In this document: piece by piece, positions 47,606-56,356 of the stretch | Layout of the letters: each line of letters opens with the position of its first letter | Position numbering within the stretch: the first letter of the stretch is position 1 | Source: Nitriliruptoraceae bacterium | Lineage (GTDB): Bacteria; Actinomycetota; Nitriliruptoria; Nitriliruptorales; Nitriliruptoraceae | DNA length: 64,000 bases | Assembly: GCA_018401275.1 (NCBI GenBank) | Contig: JAGYKW010000006.1 | Location: 1 to 64,000, forward strand | Reading direction: 5' to 3' | Notes under the pieces: model-generated | Told to the model about the DNA's origin: nothing | What the model saw: the letters and a program-made list of their open reading frames with translations, nothing else | Databases searched by the model: none | Made by a program: the position numbers and the translations under genes

Positions 47606-48328
47606 GTGGCCGGGAGCGGCGTGATCCACGTCGACGACCTCGAGGTCGAGGTCACCGTCCGCCGCGTGAAGCGGATGAACCTCGGTGTCCATCCCCCCGA
47701 CGGACGCGTGCGCCTCTCGGTCCCACCGCGGACCTCCGAGCGTGCCCTGCGCCGCTTCGTGCGCGACAGCCGGGCCTGGATCGAGCAGCACCGGACCCGC
47801 ATCGCCGAGGAGGAGCGGGCTGCCGCGAGCCGTCCGACCCCTCGGGTCCGGCGTGGTGTCAGCGGCGAGGTGTGGTGGCGCTTCGGACAGGCGCTGCGGC
47901 TGGAGGTCGTCGCCGATGCCGGTCGGCCAGGGGTCGATCTGCTGCCCGATCATCGGCTCCGCGTCCGCGTGCCCGACCCGGGGCAGGCTGCAGCGGTGCT
48001 GGCCGCACTCGACCGGTGGGAGCGGCGCGAGCTGCGCGCCGCCGCCGAGCCGCTGCTGGCTCACTGGTGTGCGCGGATCGGTGTGCAGCATCAGTTCCTC
48101 GGTCTGCGCCGCATGACCACCCGATGGGGCACGTGCGTGCCATCGAAGGGGCGCATCTGGCTCAACGTGGCGCTCTTCCCCCGTCATCCCGCGCTGCTCG
48201 AGTACGTCATCGTCCACGAGGCGGTGCACCTCGCGGAGGGATCGCACGGCCCGCGCTTCCGTGCGCTGATGGACCTCCATCTGCCGGACTGGCGGGCGCG
48301 TCGCACGCAGCTCGACGCGACGACCTGA
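47606..48328 (+). CDS. YgjP-like (DUF45/M48-clan) metallopeptidase domain protein
   Basis: 240 residues from GTG 47606, with AGGA 5 nt upstream; the frame extending into tRNA-Val is spurious. The zinc motif is HEAVH in YVIVHEAVHLAEGSHGPRF with a third ligand His in SHGPRF, preceded by the family signature MTTRWGTCVPSKGRIWLNVAL. YgjP/SprT-like enzymes are cytosolic and poorly characterised. A CGGCGTCGTCTC tandem repeat (48328-48362) follows the stop. Confidence 0.85.
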   Translation: MAGSGVIHVDDLEVEVTVRRVKRMNLGVHPPDGRVRLSVPPRTSERALRRFVRDSRAWIEQHRTRIAEEERAAASRPTPRVRRGVSGEVWWRFGQALRLEVVADAGRPGVDLLPDHRLRVRVPDPGQAAAVLAALDRWERRELRAAAEPLLAHWCARIGVQHQFLGLRRMTTRWGTCVPSKGRIWLNVALFPRHPALLEYVIVHEAVHLAEGSHGPRFRALMDLHLPDWRARRTQLDATT

Positions 48329-48362
48329 CGACTCCGGCGTCGTCTCCGGCGTCGTCGCCGGT
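48328..48362. repeat. Gene-end tandem repeat, about 12-nt unit
   Basis: CTCCGGCGTCGT-like units repeated nearly three times, starting at the stop codon of the YgjP-like gene. Confidence 0.6.
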
Positions 48363-48491
48363 TCGTCCTCAGCACGGGCCGGTGTCGTCCCTGACCACTA
48401 CCGTCAGCGCCGTTCGGGGGGCGCGCGGATCCATCGGGTCCGGCGGGGGAGGCGCGTGCAGGAGACGCGCCGCGGTCATGGAGGTTCGCAC

Positions 48492-49154
48492 GTGAGAGGA
48501 CTTCCCGACGAGGTCGTCGACGTCCGGCGAACGGGTGGCGACGGCGCTGCGACGAGCGGTGAGCGGACGGTCGACGGGACGCGCGAGCGGGTCCTCGAAG
48601 CGGCGCTCGTCGTGCTGCGCGACGTCGGGTACGGGCAGTTCTCGGTGCAGAAGGTCGCCCGCGAGGCCGGCGTCTACCAGGGCAACATCACGTACTACTG
48701 GCCGCGCCGACGCGACCTCGTGCTGGCGCTCGCCGTGCGGATCGTCGACGATTACCGAGCGGCGTTCGTCGCGGGCTTCCACGGCATCGACGTGAGCGTG
48801 GACGGGTGGGCCGACTCGGTCGTGCGCGCCATCGTCGACGACGCCATCTCCGAGGACCGTGTCCGCCTGCTGCCTGAGCTGTGGTCGATGGCGAACTCGG
48901 ATCCGGAGATCGCGGACGTGGTCCGGCGCGTCTACGAGGACGTCCCGGGCGCGCTGCTCGACGCGCTGGGGATCGCGCCGGAGCATCCGCGCCGCGAGAC
49001 GGTCCGTGCGGCCCTGGCCTTGATCTGCATGGCCGCCCAGGGCCTCACCGCGGTCCACGGTCACCGCGGCAGCGAGGACCCGCGCATCCCTGAGGTGCGC
49101 GAGGCGCTGGTCGCACTGCATGCCCCGGTGATCGCAACCGCGCTCGGCGGCTAG
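48492..49154 (+). CDS. TetR-family transcriptional regulator
   Basis: 220 residues from GTG 48492, chosen for GGAGG about 7 nt upstream (GTG 48456 is an alternative). The HTH is at about residues 30-80: TRERVLEAALVVLRDVGYGQFSV then VAREAGVYQGNITYYWPRRRDLV. The C-terminal ligand/dimer domain is helical and unassigned. Target genes are unknown; a 30-codon membrane peptide gene follows at 61 nt and may be coregulated. Confidence 0.87.
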   Translation: MRGLPDEVVDVRRTGGDGAATSGERTVDGTRERVLEAALVVLRDVGYGQFSVQKVAREAGVYQGNITYYWPRRRDLVLALAVRIVDDYRAAFVAGFHGIDVSVDGWADSVVRAIVDDAISEDRVRLLPELWSMANSDPEIADVVRRVYEDVPGALLDALGIAPEHPRRETVRAALALICMAAQGLTAVHGHRGSEDPRIPEVREALVALHAPVIATALGG

Positions 49155-49215
49155 CGTTAGGGCACAGGCGCGGTGTCATGACGTCACCGGGCGCGACTCC
49201 GACGGAGGCTCGACG

Positions 49216-49308
49216 ATGAAGAAGCTCCTCGACTCCTGGGCCGGCATCGGCCTCGTGTTCGTCGTCCTGGCCGTGCTCGGGGCCCTCTGGGCGTCGACCA
49301 CGGTCTGA
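49216..49308 (+). CDS. 30-residue single-span membrane protein
   Basis: Short ORF with an excellent GGAGG ribosome binding site 8 nt before ATG 49216: three basic/polar residues (MKKLLDSW), one hydrophobic span AGIGLVFVVLAVLGALWA, and a short STTV tail, stop TGA 49306-49308. Composition and initiation signal argue that it is translated. It may be a small membrane regulator or toxin-like peptide; nothing further can be assigned. Confidence 0.6.
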   Translation: MKKLLDSWAGIGLVFVVLAVLGALWASTTV

Positions 49309-49352
49309 CGCGGATCTGACCGGTCCTCCCTCCGCCGCGCCAGCGGCAGCGT

Positions 49353-49358
49353 TAGGCT
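49353..49358 (+). promoter_or_regulatory. Putative -10 box (TAGGCT)
   Basis: The block AGCGTTAGGCTCTCG contains TAGGCT 60 nt ahead of the ATG at 49419. The complement of the same 14-15-nt block occurs at about 60532-60546 before another gene. Confidence 0.45.
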
Positions 49359-49418
49359 CTCGTCCGCGTCCGTCGCGCTGCGGCGGGCGGTCGGACCGAC
49401 GTCGCCCCGGAGGCACCC

Positions 49419-49811
49419 ATGTCCCTGATCCGCATCCCCGTCCTGCTCGCCATCCTGGTCGCCTCGGGTCCGCTGCAGTGGCGCTACGCGCAGCAGCGCT
49501 TCGTGTTCACCGCGGACGGTGCTGTCGCATCGGTCCCGCCGTGGCTCGCACTGATGGCCGTGGCCGTCGTGTTCATCCTCGCCGCGGGCTACCGCCGCGA
49601 CCAGCGTCATGCCACGGTGCTGCTCATCGGTGAGGCGCTCATCGCGCTGATCATCGCGCTGGTCCCGCCGCTGATCTGGGCCCAGGCGACCGGCAGCGTC
49701 TGGACCGAGGCGATGGGCGGGACGACCGGTGCGTCGTACGCGCAGATGCTCGCCCTCGTCTGGCTCCTCATCGCGCTGCGCACGCTGCGGGCGCAGCGCC
49801 GCAGCGCCTGA
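49419..49811 (+). CDS. Small polytopic membrane protein of unknown function
   Basis: 130 residues with three to four predicted TM helices: residues 5-17, about 43-58 (WLALMAVAVVFILAAGY), 65-85 (VLLIGEALIALIIALVPPLIW) and 105-123. Loops are short and no catalytic motif is visible. I do not recognise the family. Clear -10 box and start; followed on the same strand at 100 nt by another membrane protein. Confidence 0.7.
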   Translation: MSLIRIPVLLAILVASGPLQWRYAQQRFVFTADGAVASVPPWLALMAVAVVFILAAGYRRDQRHATVLLIGEALIALIIALVPPLIWAQATGSVWTEAMGGTTGASYAQMLALVWLLIALRTLRAQRRSA

Positions 49812-49911
49812 TCCGACCGGCGGCCGGACGAGGCGGAATGCCCCGCACGGCGGCGGCGTTGGAACGGGGGAGGCACTCGGGGACATCCCGGCGTCGTCCG
49901 AGGAGGTCCGT

Positions 49912-50418
49912 GTGAGCGCGCTGCAGGCACTGAGCGCATGGCCGCTGCGTCGCTGGATCGCGGCCGCGGTCGCCAGCGCCGGCTCGTTCGTCCTGCTCGG
50001 CATCCCGACCGCGATGATCCCCAACCCCGTGTTCGCCCGCAAGATCGAGGCGCCGGCGTGGACCTACCCGTCACTCGTCGTCACCGCGCTGCTCGCAGGA
50101 CTCCTGCTCGCCAGCTACGTCCGTGCGTCAGGACGCGCAGCTGGCGAGGACGGTGAGCGACTCGACGAGGCGTCCCCGGAGGAGGCCCGGTCGTTCACCG
50201 TCGGAGGCCTGCTCACGTTCTTCGCGATCGGCTGCCCGACCTGCAACAAGCTCGTCCTGATCGCGCTGGGTTCGAGCGGGGCGATCACCTGGTTCGAGCC
50301 CGTCCAGCCCGTGCTCGCAGTCGCCGGCATCGGCGTGCTCGTGTGGGCGCTGCACCGGCGACTCACGAGCGAAGTGGCCTGCCGGGTGCCCGCCGGTCGA
50401 GGTCAGGCGTCCGGCTGA
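49912..50418 (+). CDS. Membrane protein with an intramembrane CPTC motif
   Basis: 168 residues from GTG 49912 with AGGAGG 5 nt upstream (49901-49906). About four TM helices; the third begins GGLLTFFAIGCPTCNKLVLIALG, placing a CxxC pair at the membrane face. Such CPTC/CPVC membrane proteins suggest thiol redox or metal handling, but no assigned family is recognised. The last 16 bp overlap the K+ channel gene, which converges. Confidence 0.7.
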   Translation: MSALQALSAWPLRRWIAAAVASAGSFVLLGIPTAMIPNPVFARKIEAPAWTYPSLVVTALLAGLLLASYVRASGRAAGEDGERLDEASPEEARSFTVGGLLTFFAIGCPTCNKLVLIALGSSGAITWFEPVQPVLAVAGIGVLVWALHRRLTSEVACRVPAGRGQASG

Positions 50419-51500
50419 CCGTGCTCGTCGCCGTGCCCGCCGCCGTTGATGCGCGCGCGCGTCTCCGCCGCCGCTCCGGCGAGCGAGACCAGCAGGTCGC
50501 CCTCGCGCAGCGGCATGCAGTCCGGATCGTCGATGCGGACCAGGCGGCCGGACCGCAGCACGGCGACAGGCACCTGTCCGCGGGTGACCCCGGCCGCGCG
50601 TCCGACCTCCATGTCGCTGACCTCCCGCTCGACGAGCATCAGGCCGTGCGCGGTGTCGAGCAGGTCCTCGACGACCCGCGCCGCATCCGGATGACGACTG
50701 GTCACGCCGAGGAGTCGGCCCGCCGTCTCTGACGACGTGACGACCGACGTCGCACCCGACTGCAGCAGCAGGCTCCGGTTCTCCTCCTCGCGCACGGCCG
50801 CGACGATCGACGCGTTCGGAGCGAGCTCGCGGGCGGTCAACGTCGTGAGGACCGCGCTCGCGTCACGGTCGGTCGCGACGATGACGGTCCGGGCCCGGTC
50901 GACACGCGCCTCGCGCAGCGTCGCCGTGCGAGTCGAGTCCCCGAGCACGACGGTGTAGCCGTCGCGCGAGGCCTCGCCGGCGATCACCGGGTCCGGCTCG
51001 ATGATGGTGATGATGTCGATATCGACCCCGTCGTCGCGGATCGCGCGGGCAGCCGCACGACCCTTCACGCCGTAGCCACAGATCACGTAGTGGTCATCCA
51101 CGTCGCGCCTCCACCGGCGTCGCCGGTACTCGTCCCGCCAGCGCTCCGTCAGCAGCTCGATGGTCGTCCCGAGCAGCAGGAGCAGGAACAGGATCCGGGC
51201 CGGTGTGACGATCAGGATCGTCGCGAGCCGGGCCCCGTCCGTCACCGGGGTGATGTCGCCGTACCCGGTGGTCGTCACGCTCACCGAGGCGTAGTAGAGG
51301 GCCGCCAGGAAGGTGACCCGCTGTCCGGTGGCGTCGACGTAGCCGTCGCGCCCGATCCACACGGTCAGCGCGACGATCAGCAGCAGGATCGCCGCAAGGC
51401 CCGCACGGCCGAGCAGCTGGCCGAGCGGGCCACGCTGTGGACCGCGCCGACCCACGAGCACCGAACTGTCGACGGCGGTCGACCTCGGCCCCTCGATCAC
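50403..51500 (-). CDS. Potassium channel with RCK (TrkA-N/TrkA-C) domains
   Basis: 365 residues from the GTG at 51498-51500 with GGGAGG upstream; the longer frame to 52187 is a shadow of nfeD. Two TM helices flank a pore loop with the K+ filter TTTGYGDI. The cytoplasmic RCK domain begins DDHYVICGYGVKGRAAARAI (NAD-binding loop) and a TrkA_C domain ends the protein. The layout equals MthK/Kch-type ligand-gated channels. It diverges from the nfeD operon. Confidence 0.9.
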   Translation of the reverse strand: MIEGPRSTAVDSSVLVGRRGPQRGPLGQLLGRAGLAAILLLIVALTVWIGRDGYVDATGQRVTFLAALYYASVSVTTTGYGDITPVTDGARLATILIVTPARILFLLLLLGTTIELLTERWRDEYRRRRWRRDVDDHYVICGYGVKGRAAARAIRDDGVDIDIITIIEPDPVIAGEASRDGYTVVLGDSTRTATLREARVDRARTVIVATDRDASAVLTTLTARELAPNASIVAAVREEENRSLLLQSGATSVVTSSETAGRLLGVTSRHPDAARVVEDLLDTAHGLMLVEREVSDMEVGRAAGVTRGQVPVAVLRSGRLVRIDDPDCMPLREGDLLVSLAGAAAETRARINGGGHGDEHGQPDA

Positions 51501-51564
51501 CGTGCCTCCCCGACCCTCTGCGGCGACGCTACCCCCGACCTGCGCCGGCGTCGCGTCGCCCCCG

Positions 51565-51570
51565 TACCCT
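51565..51570 (+). promoter_or_regulatory. Putative -10 box (TACCCT) for a leaderless nfeD start
   Basis: TACCCT ends 6 nt before ATG 51577, the same spacing as at 3439-3444, and no ribosome binding site is visible. Confidence 0.35.
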
Positions 51571-51576
51571 GCGGGC

Positions 51577-53076
51577 ATGACGCGAGCTGCGCACGAGGAC
51601 CGTCCGACTCCCCGTATCGCGCGCCGTATCGCGCGCCGTGTGGTGGCCGGAGCGCTGCTCGGCCTCGGAACGCTCGGCCTGGTCGTCCCCCCGGGGACAG
51701 CCGGCGCGCAGGGCGCCGAGGGCGTGGCGCCCGTGCACATCGTCGTCGTCGACGGCGAGATCGACCTGGGTATCGCCGCGCTGCTCGAGCGCGCCGTGCG
51801 CGAGGCCGAGGCCGCGGACGCTGCCGCGCTCATCGTGCGCGTCGACACGCCCGGCGGGCGCCTCGACGCCGTGCTGCGGATGCGCGACGTGCTGCTCGGG
51901 AGCGATGTCCCGACGATCGCGTTCGTCGACCGCGACGCCTTCAGCGCCGGCGCACTCGTCGCGATCGCGGCCGAGCAGCTGTGGCTCGCACCGGGCGCGG
52001 TCATCGGCGCAGCGACACCGGTCCAGGGGGACGGCTCGGCGACGGACGAGAAGACGATCTCCGCGGTCCGCGCCGTGTTCCGGGCCACCGCGAGCGAACG
52101 CGGTCGTGATCCGATCGTCGCCGAGGCCATGGTCGATCCGGCGATCGTCGTCGACGGGCTCATCGGCCGGGGGAAGCTGCTCACCATGGACGTCGCGCAG
52201 GCGACGGAGCGCGGCTACGCCGATGGGATCGCCGCGGACCTCGACGCGCTGCTGGTCGCACTCGAGCTCGACGGCAACCCGCGGGTCGACGTCGAGCCGG
52301 CGCTCGCCGAACGTCTCGTCCGCGTGCTGACCAGCGGACTGGTCGCCGGCCTGCTGCTCACCGTCGGCATCTGGCTGCTCGTCGGCGACGTGCTGGGCGG
52401 CGGTGGGGTCGGTCTCGGCGCGGCGCTGGGTGCGTCGTCGATCGGGCTGTTCCTCTTCGGTCACCTGCTCGCCGGGCTCGCTGGCATCGAGTCGGTGCTG
52501 CTCATCGTCCTCGGTATCGTCCTGATCCTCGTGGAGGTGCTCGTGCTGCCAGGGGTCGGCATCGTCGGCGTGTCCGGCGTGTTCGCGCTGCTCGGCGGGG
52601 CGACGCTCGCGATGGTCGATCGTGACGTCGAGATCGTGCCGCGAGCGGCCTTCATCGCGGCCTTCAACGTCGCCGGACTCGCGTTCCTCGCGGCCGTCGG
52701 TCTGCTCGTCGGCCTGCTCGTGCTCCTCGGTCGCAGCACGCGCATGCGGACCGAGGGCGGCGCGCGGCTGAGTCGACGGGGCAACCGACTGGTCCTGTCC
52801 ACCGACGTCGGTGGAGCGCATGCGGACGGTCTCCTCGGTGCGCACGGGGTGGCACTGACCGACCTGCGTCCGGCCGGCGCTGCCGACATCGATGGTGCGC
52901 GCGTCGACGTCGTCGCAGAGGCCGGCTACCTCGCAGCCGGTACGGCCATCGAGGTCGTCGTCGACGAGGGTTACCGTCGGGTCGTGCGTGCGCGGCGCGC
53001 GAGCCCCACCAGCGACGCTGCGGCCGGTGACACTACGGCCGACGACGCTGCAGCCGACGACCCTGCAGACCTGTGA
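51577..53076 (+). CDS. nfeD: NfeD-family membrane-bound ClpP-class serine protease
   Basis: 499 residues from ATG 51577 (frame open from 51502). An N-terminal signal/TM helix precedes a ClpP-class protease domain (HIVVVDGEIDLGIAALLERAV, VDTPGGRLDAVLRM, candidate nucleophile Ser in DAFSAGALVAIAA, Lys in TDEKTI). Four to five TM helices follow, and a C-terminal OB-fold NfeD domain (GAHGVALTDLRPAGAADIDG) ends in a DADD-rich tail. NfeD partners flotillin-like FloA, encoded next. Some long NfeD proteins cleave stomatin-type partners. Confidence 0.88.
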   Translation: MTRAAHEDRPTPRIARRIARRVVAGALLGLGTLGLVVPPGTAGAQGAEGVAPVHIVVVDGEIDLGIAALLERAVREAEAADAAALIVRVDTPGGRLDAVLRMRDVLLGSDVPTIAFVDRDAFSAGALVAIAAEQLWLAPGAVIGAATPVQGDGSATDEKTISAVRAVFRATASERGRDPIVAEAMVDPAIVVDGLIGRGKLLTMDVAQATERGYADGIAADLDALLVALELDGNPRVDVEPALAERLVRVLTSGLVAGLLLTVGIWLLVGDVLGGGGVGLGAALGASSIGLFLFGHLLAGLAGIESVLLIVLGIVLILVEVLVLPGVGIVGVSGVFALLGGATLAMVDRDVEIVPRAAFIAAFNVAGLAFLAAVGLLVGLLVLLGRSTRMRTEGGARLSRRGNRLVLSTDVGGAHADGLLGAHGVALTDLRPAGAADIDGARVDVVAEAGYLAAGTAIEVVVDEGYRRVVRARRASPTSDAAAGDTTADDAAADDPADL

Positions 53077-53129
53077 ACGTGTCCCCGAACGCCCTCGATC
53101 CCGTCACTCGCTGACCGGAAGGCATCCCC

Positions 53130-54086
53130 ATGAGCGATCTGCTCGTCGCCGCACCACTGCTCATCATCGTCGCCGTCGTGGCGCTCCTCTTCTACGTCGT
53201 CCCGGTGGGGCTGTGGATCACCGCGCTGTTCAGCGGCGTCCGCGTCTCCCTGCTGACGCTGGTCGGCATGCGCCTGCGCAAGGTCGTGCCCGCCGAGATC
53301 ATCCGTCCGCTCATCAGCGCGACGAAGGCCGGCATCCAGCTCGACGTCGGCCAGATGGAGGCGCACACGCTCGCGGGCGGCAACGTCGGCCGGGTGGTCG
53401 CTGCGCTCATCAGCGCCGACCGCGCCAACATCGAGCTGCCATGGAAGCGCGCGACCGCGATCGATCTCGCTGGACGCGATGTGCTGCAGGCCGTGCAGGT
53501 CAGCGTGAACCCGAAGGTCATCGAGACGCCGCGCATCGCGGCCGTGGCGAAGGATGGCATCCAGGTCATCGCGATCGCGCGCGTGACCGTGCGTGCCAAC
53601 ATCGAGCGCCTCGTCGGTGGTGCAGGTGAGGAGACCATCATCGCCCGCGTCGGCGAGGGCACGGTGTCGTCCATCGGTTCGGCGGAGAGCCACAAGGACG
53701 TGCTCGAGAACCCGGACGGCATCTCGCGTCGCGTGCTCGAGCGTGGACTCGACGCGGGCACGGCGTTCGAGATCCTCTCGATCGACATCGCCGACGTGGA
53801 CGTCGGCCGCAACATCGGTGCCGAGCTGCAGACCGACCAGGCCGAGGCGGACAAGCGCATCGCGCAGGCGAAGGCGGAGGAGCGTCGTGCGATGGCGGTC
53901 GCTCGCGAGCAGGAGATGCGCGCGGCCGTGGTCGAGGCCGAGGCTCAGGTCCCGCTCGCGCTGGCCGAGGCGCTGCGCGCAGGCCGGATCGGCGTGATGG
54001 ACGCCTACCGGATGGAGAACATCCAGGCGGACACGCGCATGCGCGGCGCGATCGGTGGCGGCGAGGCGCAGGAGATCGAGGGTTGA
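53130..54086 (+). CDS. floA: Flotillin-like protein FloA
   Basis: 318 residues. An N-terminal membrane hairpin ([23 protein letters not shown]) precedes a PHB/SPFH domain with [22 protein letters not shown], the family block [21 protein letters not shown], and a coiled coil ([24 protein letters not shown]) with EA repeats. FloA scaffolds functional membrane microdomains. GGAAGG lies before the ATG. It overlaps the next ORF by TTGA and follows nfeD at 53 nt, forming an nfeD-floA-orf operon. Confidence 0.92.
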   Translation: MSDLLVAAPLLIIVAVVALLFYVVPVGLWITALFSGVRVSLLTLVGMRLRKVVPAEIIRPLISATKAGIQLDVGQMEAHTLAGGNVGRVVAALISADRANIELPWKRATAIDLAGRDVLQAVQVSVNPKVIETPRIAAVAKDGIQVIAIARVTVRANIERLVGGAGEETIIARVGEGTVSSIGSAESHKDVLENPDGISRRVLERGLDAGTAFEILSIDIADVDVGRNIGAELQTDQAEADKRIAQAKAEERRAMAVAREQEMRAAVVEAEAQVPLALAEALRAGRIGVMDAYRMENIQADTRMRGAIGGGEAQEIEG

Positions 54087-54574
54087 GCGACGGCCCGGGC
54101 ATCCCACGGCTGCTCGCGAGCATGCTCGGTGTCGAGCAGTCGCGGGCCGCGCGGCCCGGCACGGTGCCACCGCAGGGTCCGCCCCGGCAGGCCGCACCAC
54201 GGGTGCCCGCATCAGCGGCGCCCGCGCCGCAGCAGTCCACGTCCGGCGGCGGGCTGCAGCCACCTCCGAGGCTCGCCCCGCCGGAGCGGCTGCAGCCGCG
54301 CCGTGAGCGTGTGCCGTCGCATCGGCAGTCGCAGCGGGGCCGGCCGGCTGCGGCGACCGCAGCGGAGCCCGCGTCCACGAACCCGGTCCGACGTCCACGT
54401 CCCGATCATGGGGACACCGGTGCTGCCTACGTGCTCCCGGCGGCGGGCGATGCGGCGATGACACGGGCTGCGCTGCGCGAGGTGCTGCGCTCGCCGGCAC
54501 ATGCGCGCACGGCCGTGCTCGCGGCTGAGGTGCTCGGGGCGCCGCGGGGTCTGCGCCCCTACGGGACGGACTGA
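54083..54574 (+). CDS. Pro/Arg/Ala-rich protein coupled to floA, unknown function
   Basis: 163 residues from a TTG that overlaps the floA TGA (TTGA). The first 120 residues are disordered (Pro, Ala, Arg and Gln rich; [17 protein letters not shown]-type). The last about 35 residues form an ordered helix-like tail, [19 protein letters not shown] then [15 protein letters not shown], that looks conserved and could be the functional part, for example a FloA- or membrane-docking motif. Both disorder and function are inference from composition. Confidence 0.6.
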   Translation: MSDGPGIPRLLASMLGVEQSRAARPGTVPPQGPPRQAAPRVPASAAPAPQQSTSGGGLQPPPRLAPPERLQPRRERVPSHRQSQRGRPAAATAAEPASTNPVRRPRPDHGDTGAAYVLPAAGDAAMTRAALREVLRSPAHARTAVLAAEVLGAPRGLRPYGTD

Positions 54575-54587
54575 GCCGGGGAACGGG

Positions 54588-55823
54588 TCAGCCCGGTCGA
54601 CTGACTTCGCGCGTGAGCGTGGGTCGCGAGACGACCGCACCGAGCAGGATGATCGCGGTGGCCGTGAGCAGGGCGACGTCCTCGCTGAACGTGTCGGAGA
54701 GCAGGCCCGACAGCGCAGCGGCGACCGGTCGTGATCCGAGGAACGCGATCGACCACAGCGCCATGACGCGTCCCCGGAGCGCGTCGGGGACGCGCTGCTG
54801 GATCGCGGTCGTGAACGCGGTGAGCGACAGGGTCATGCCCGCACCCGCCACGATCATCGTGAGCGCGGCGAAGGTCGCGGTGGTCGCGAGCACCAGCGGG
54901 CCGAGTCCAGCAGCGAGCACGATGAGTCCGATCGTCCCGGACCGTTCGATGCCGAGTCGACGACGCATCCGTGGCTGGACGATGAAGCCCAGGATCGCGC
55001 CGACGCCGAACGCGGACGTGATCAGCCCGACGAGGTCCCCACCACCGCCGAGTCCGTCGGCGAACGCGGGTGCGAGCGTGATGACGGGGTCGACACCGAG
55101 TCCGACGACGGTCACCCCGACGAGCAGGAAGCCGACAGGACGGTCGCGTCCGAGGTAGGCGACGGCGGCGAGGATGCGCGTGTCTCGCCGGGCCACGTGC
55201 GACGCGGTCGCGGTCCTTCGGAACATCATGAGGCCGTACGTGGCCTGAAGCACGGTGGTGATGGTGAACGTCACGGTCGGACCGGCGGTCGTGACGAGCA
55301 GGGCCCCGACCGCCGGTCCGAGCGCGCGAGCGACGGTCATGGGCACGGACGAGAGCGTGATCGCGGTCGGCAGCTCCGTGCGGCGCACGAGCGAGGGCAG
55401 CAGCGCCTGCGAGGCAGGACCACCGATCGCGAAGCCGATCCCGACGACCGTCGCACCGAGGACGACCGCGTACGCCCCGGACGTCCCGACGAGTCCGGGA
55501 CCCGCCGACCACAGGGCGAGCAGCCCCGTACCGGTCGCGGTGATCACCGTGCCGACGACGAGCTGCCGACGACGGTCCGCACGGTCCGCACGGGCACCGC
55601 TCCACGGGGTGAGAAGGATCTGCGGGGCGAACTGTCCGATGGTGATCGCGGCGACGAGCGTCGTCGAGCGGGTGAGCTCCCACACGACGATCGCGGCGGC
55701 GACGTTGTGGATCCACACGCCCATGTTCGCGACGATCTGGCCGATGAAGAAGGGACCGAAGGTGCGATCGCGCAGCAGCTCGGGGACGCGTCGGGCTGCG
55801 AGCGGTGGCGAGGTCTCAGGCAC
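54588..55823 (-). CDS. MFS transporter, EntS-like exporter
   Basis: 411 residues, about 12 TM helices. The cytoplasmic loop 2-3 motif reads WSGARADRADRRRQLV (GxxADRxxRR form), as in EntS/drug-efflux MFS proteins. Start FGPFFIGQIVANMGVWIHNVA. It follows the marR gene on the minus strand with an 8-bp overlap, so the regulator and transporter form one operon; multidrug or siderophore export is possible but not shown. Confidence 0.88.
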   Translation of the reverse strand: MPETSPPLAARRVPELLRDRTFGPFFIGQIVANMGVWIHNVAAAIVVWELTRSTTLVAAITIGQFAPQILLTPWSGARADRADRRRQLVVGTVITATGTGLLALWSAGPGLVGTSGAYAVVLGATVVGIGFAIGGPASQALLPSLVRRTELPTAITLSSVPMTVARALGPAVGALLVTTAGPTVTFTITTVLQATYGLMMFRRTATASHVARRDTRILAAVAYLGRDRPVGFLLVGVTVVGLGVDPVITLAPAFADGLGGGGDLVGLITSAFGVGAILGFIVQPRMRRRLGIERSGTIGLIVLAAGLGPLVLATTATFAALTMIVAGAGMTLSLTAFTTAIQQRVPDALRGRVMALWSIAFLGSRPVAAALSGLLSDTFSEDVALLTATAIILLGAVVSRPTLTREVSRPG

Positions 55824-56295
55824 GGTCGGGCTCCTCGAGGATCGCGAAGTCGGTGGTCAGGCGCAGCAGCAGCCGCTCGAGCGCGACGATGTCCGCGCTC
55901 GTCCAGTCCGCCGTGACCTCCTCGAGCATGGTCGTGCGCGACGCGGCGAGCTCATCGAGCAGGGCGCGTCCGGCCGGTGTCAACGCGAGCACGAGGCGGC
56001 GACGGTCGTCGGGGTCAGGGGAGCGGCTCACCAGCCCCTCGGTGACGCGTTGGTCGACGAGTCGTGAGGCGGTCGACGGGTCGATCGCGAGCGTCGCGGC
56101 CACCGTCCCGATGCTGGGTGGTGCGGGGGCCTGGTCCACGGCGTGGAGGACCCGGACCGTCGAGAGCTCGATGCGTCGACCCAGCGGGCCGAGGAGCCGC
56201 CGGCGGTAGCCGGGCCGGTTCACGAGCCGACGGACCTCGAGCAGCGCGCGGTCAAGGCCGATGAGCCGGTGTGAGGGGGTGCCCTGGGATGCCAT
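55816..56295 (-). CDS. MarR-family transcriptional regulator
   Basis: 159 residues, winged helix-turn-helix. LSTVRVLHAVDQAPAPPSIG, then the recognition-helix ATLAIDPSTASRLVDQRVTEG and the wing RSPDPDDRRRLVLALTPAG. Encoded immediately before the MFS gene. The start codon abuts a perfect 7-1-7 palindrome (56297-56311), so autorepression with release by a ligand the MFS protein exports is the natural model. No ribosome binding site fits, consistent with a leaderless mRNA. Confidence 0.9.
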   Translation of the reverse strand: MASQGTPSHRLIGLDRALLEVRRLVNRPGYRRRLLGPLGRRIELSTVRVLHAVDQAPAPPSIGTVAATLAIDPSTASRLVDQRVTEGLVSRSPDPDDRRRLVLALTPAGRALLDELAASRTTMLEEVTADWTSADIVALERLLLRLTTDFAILEEPDRA

Positions 56296-56296
56296 A

Positions 56297-56311
56297 TGTA
56301 TGCAGCATACA
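56297..56311. promoter_or_regulatory. MarR operator palindrome overlapping a leaderless promoter
   Basis: TGTATGCAGCATACA is a perfect inverted repeat with a one-base spacer, beginning 2 nt from the marR ATG. Minus-strand TATGCT (56304-56309) inside it can serve as the -10 box. Confidence 0.75.
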
Positions 56312-56356
56312 CAGAAAGAGGCCGCCGTGCAGGACCCTCGACGTCCGAAGGGCGGT

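Noticed and set aside
50403-52187. 594-codon version of the K+ channel
   Set aside because: The upstream 229 codons are antisense to nfeD and low complexity; GTG 51500 with GGGAGG is a proper start.
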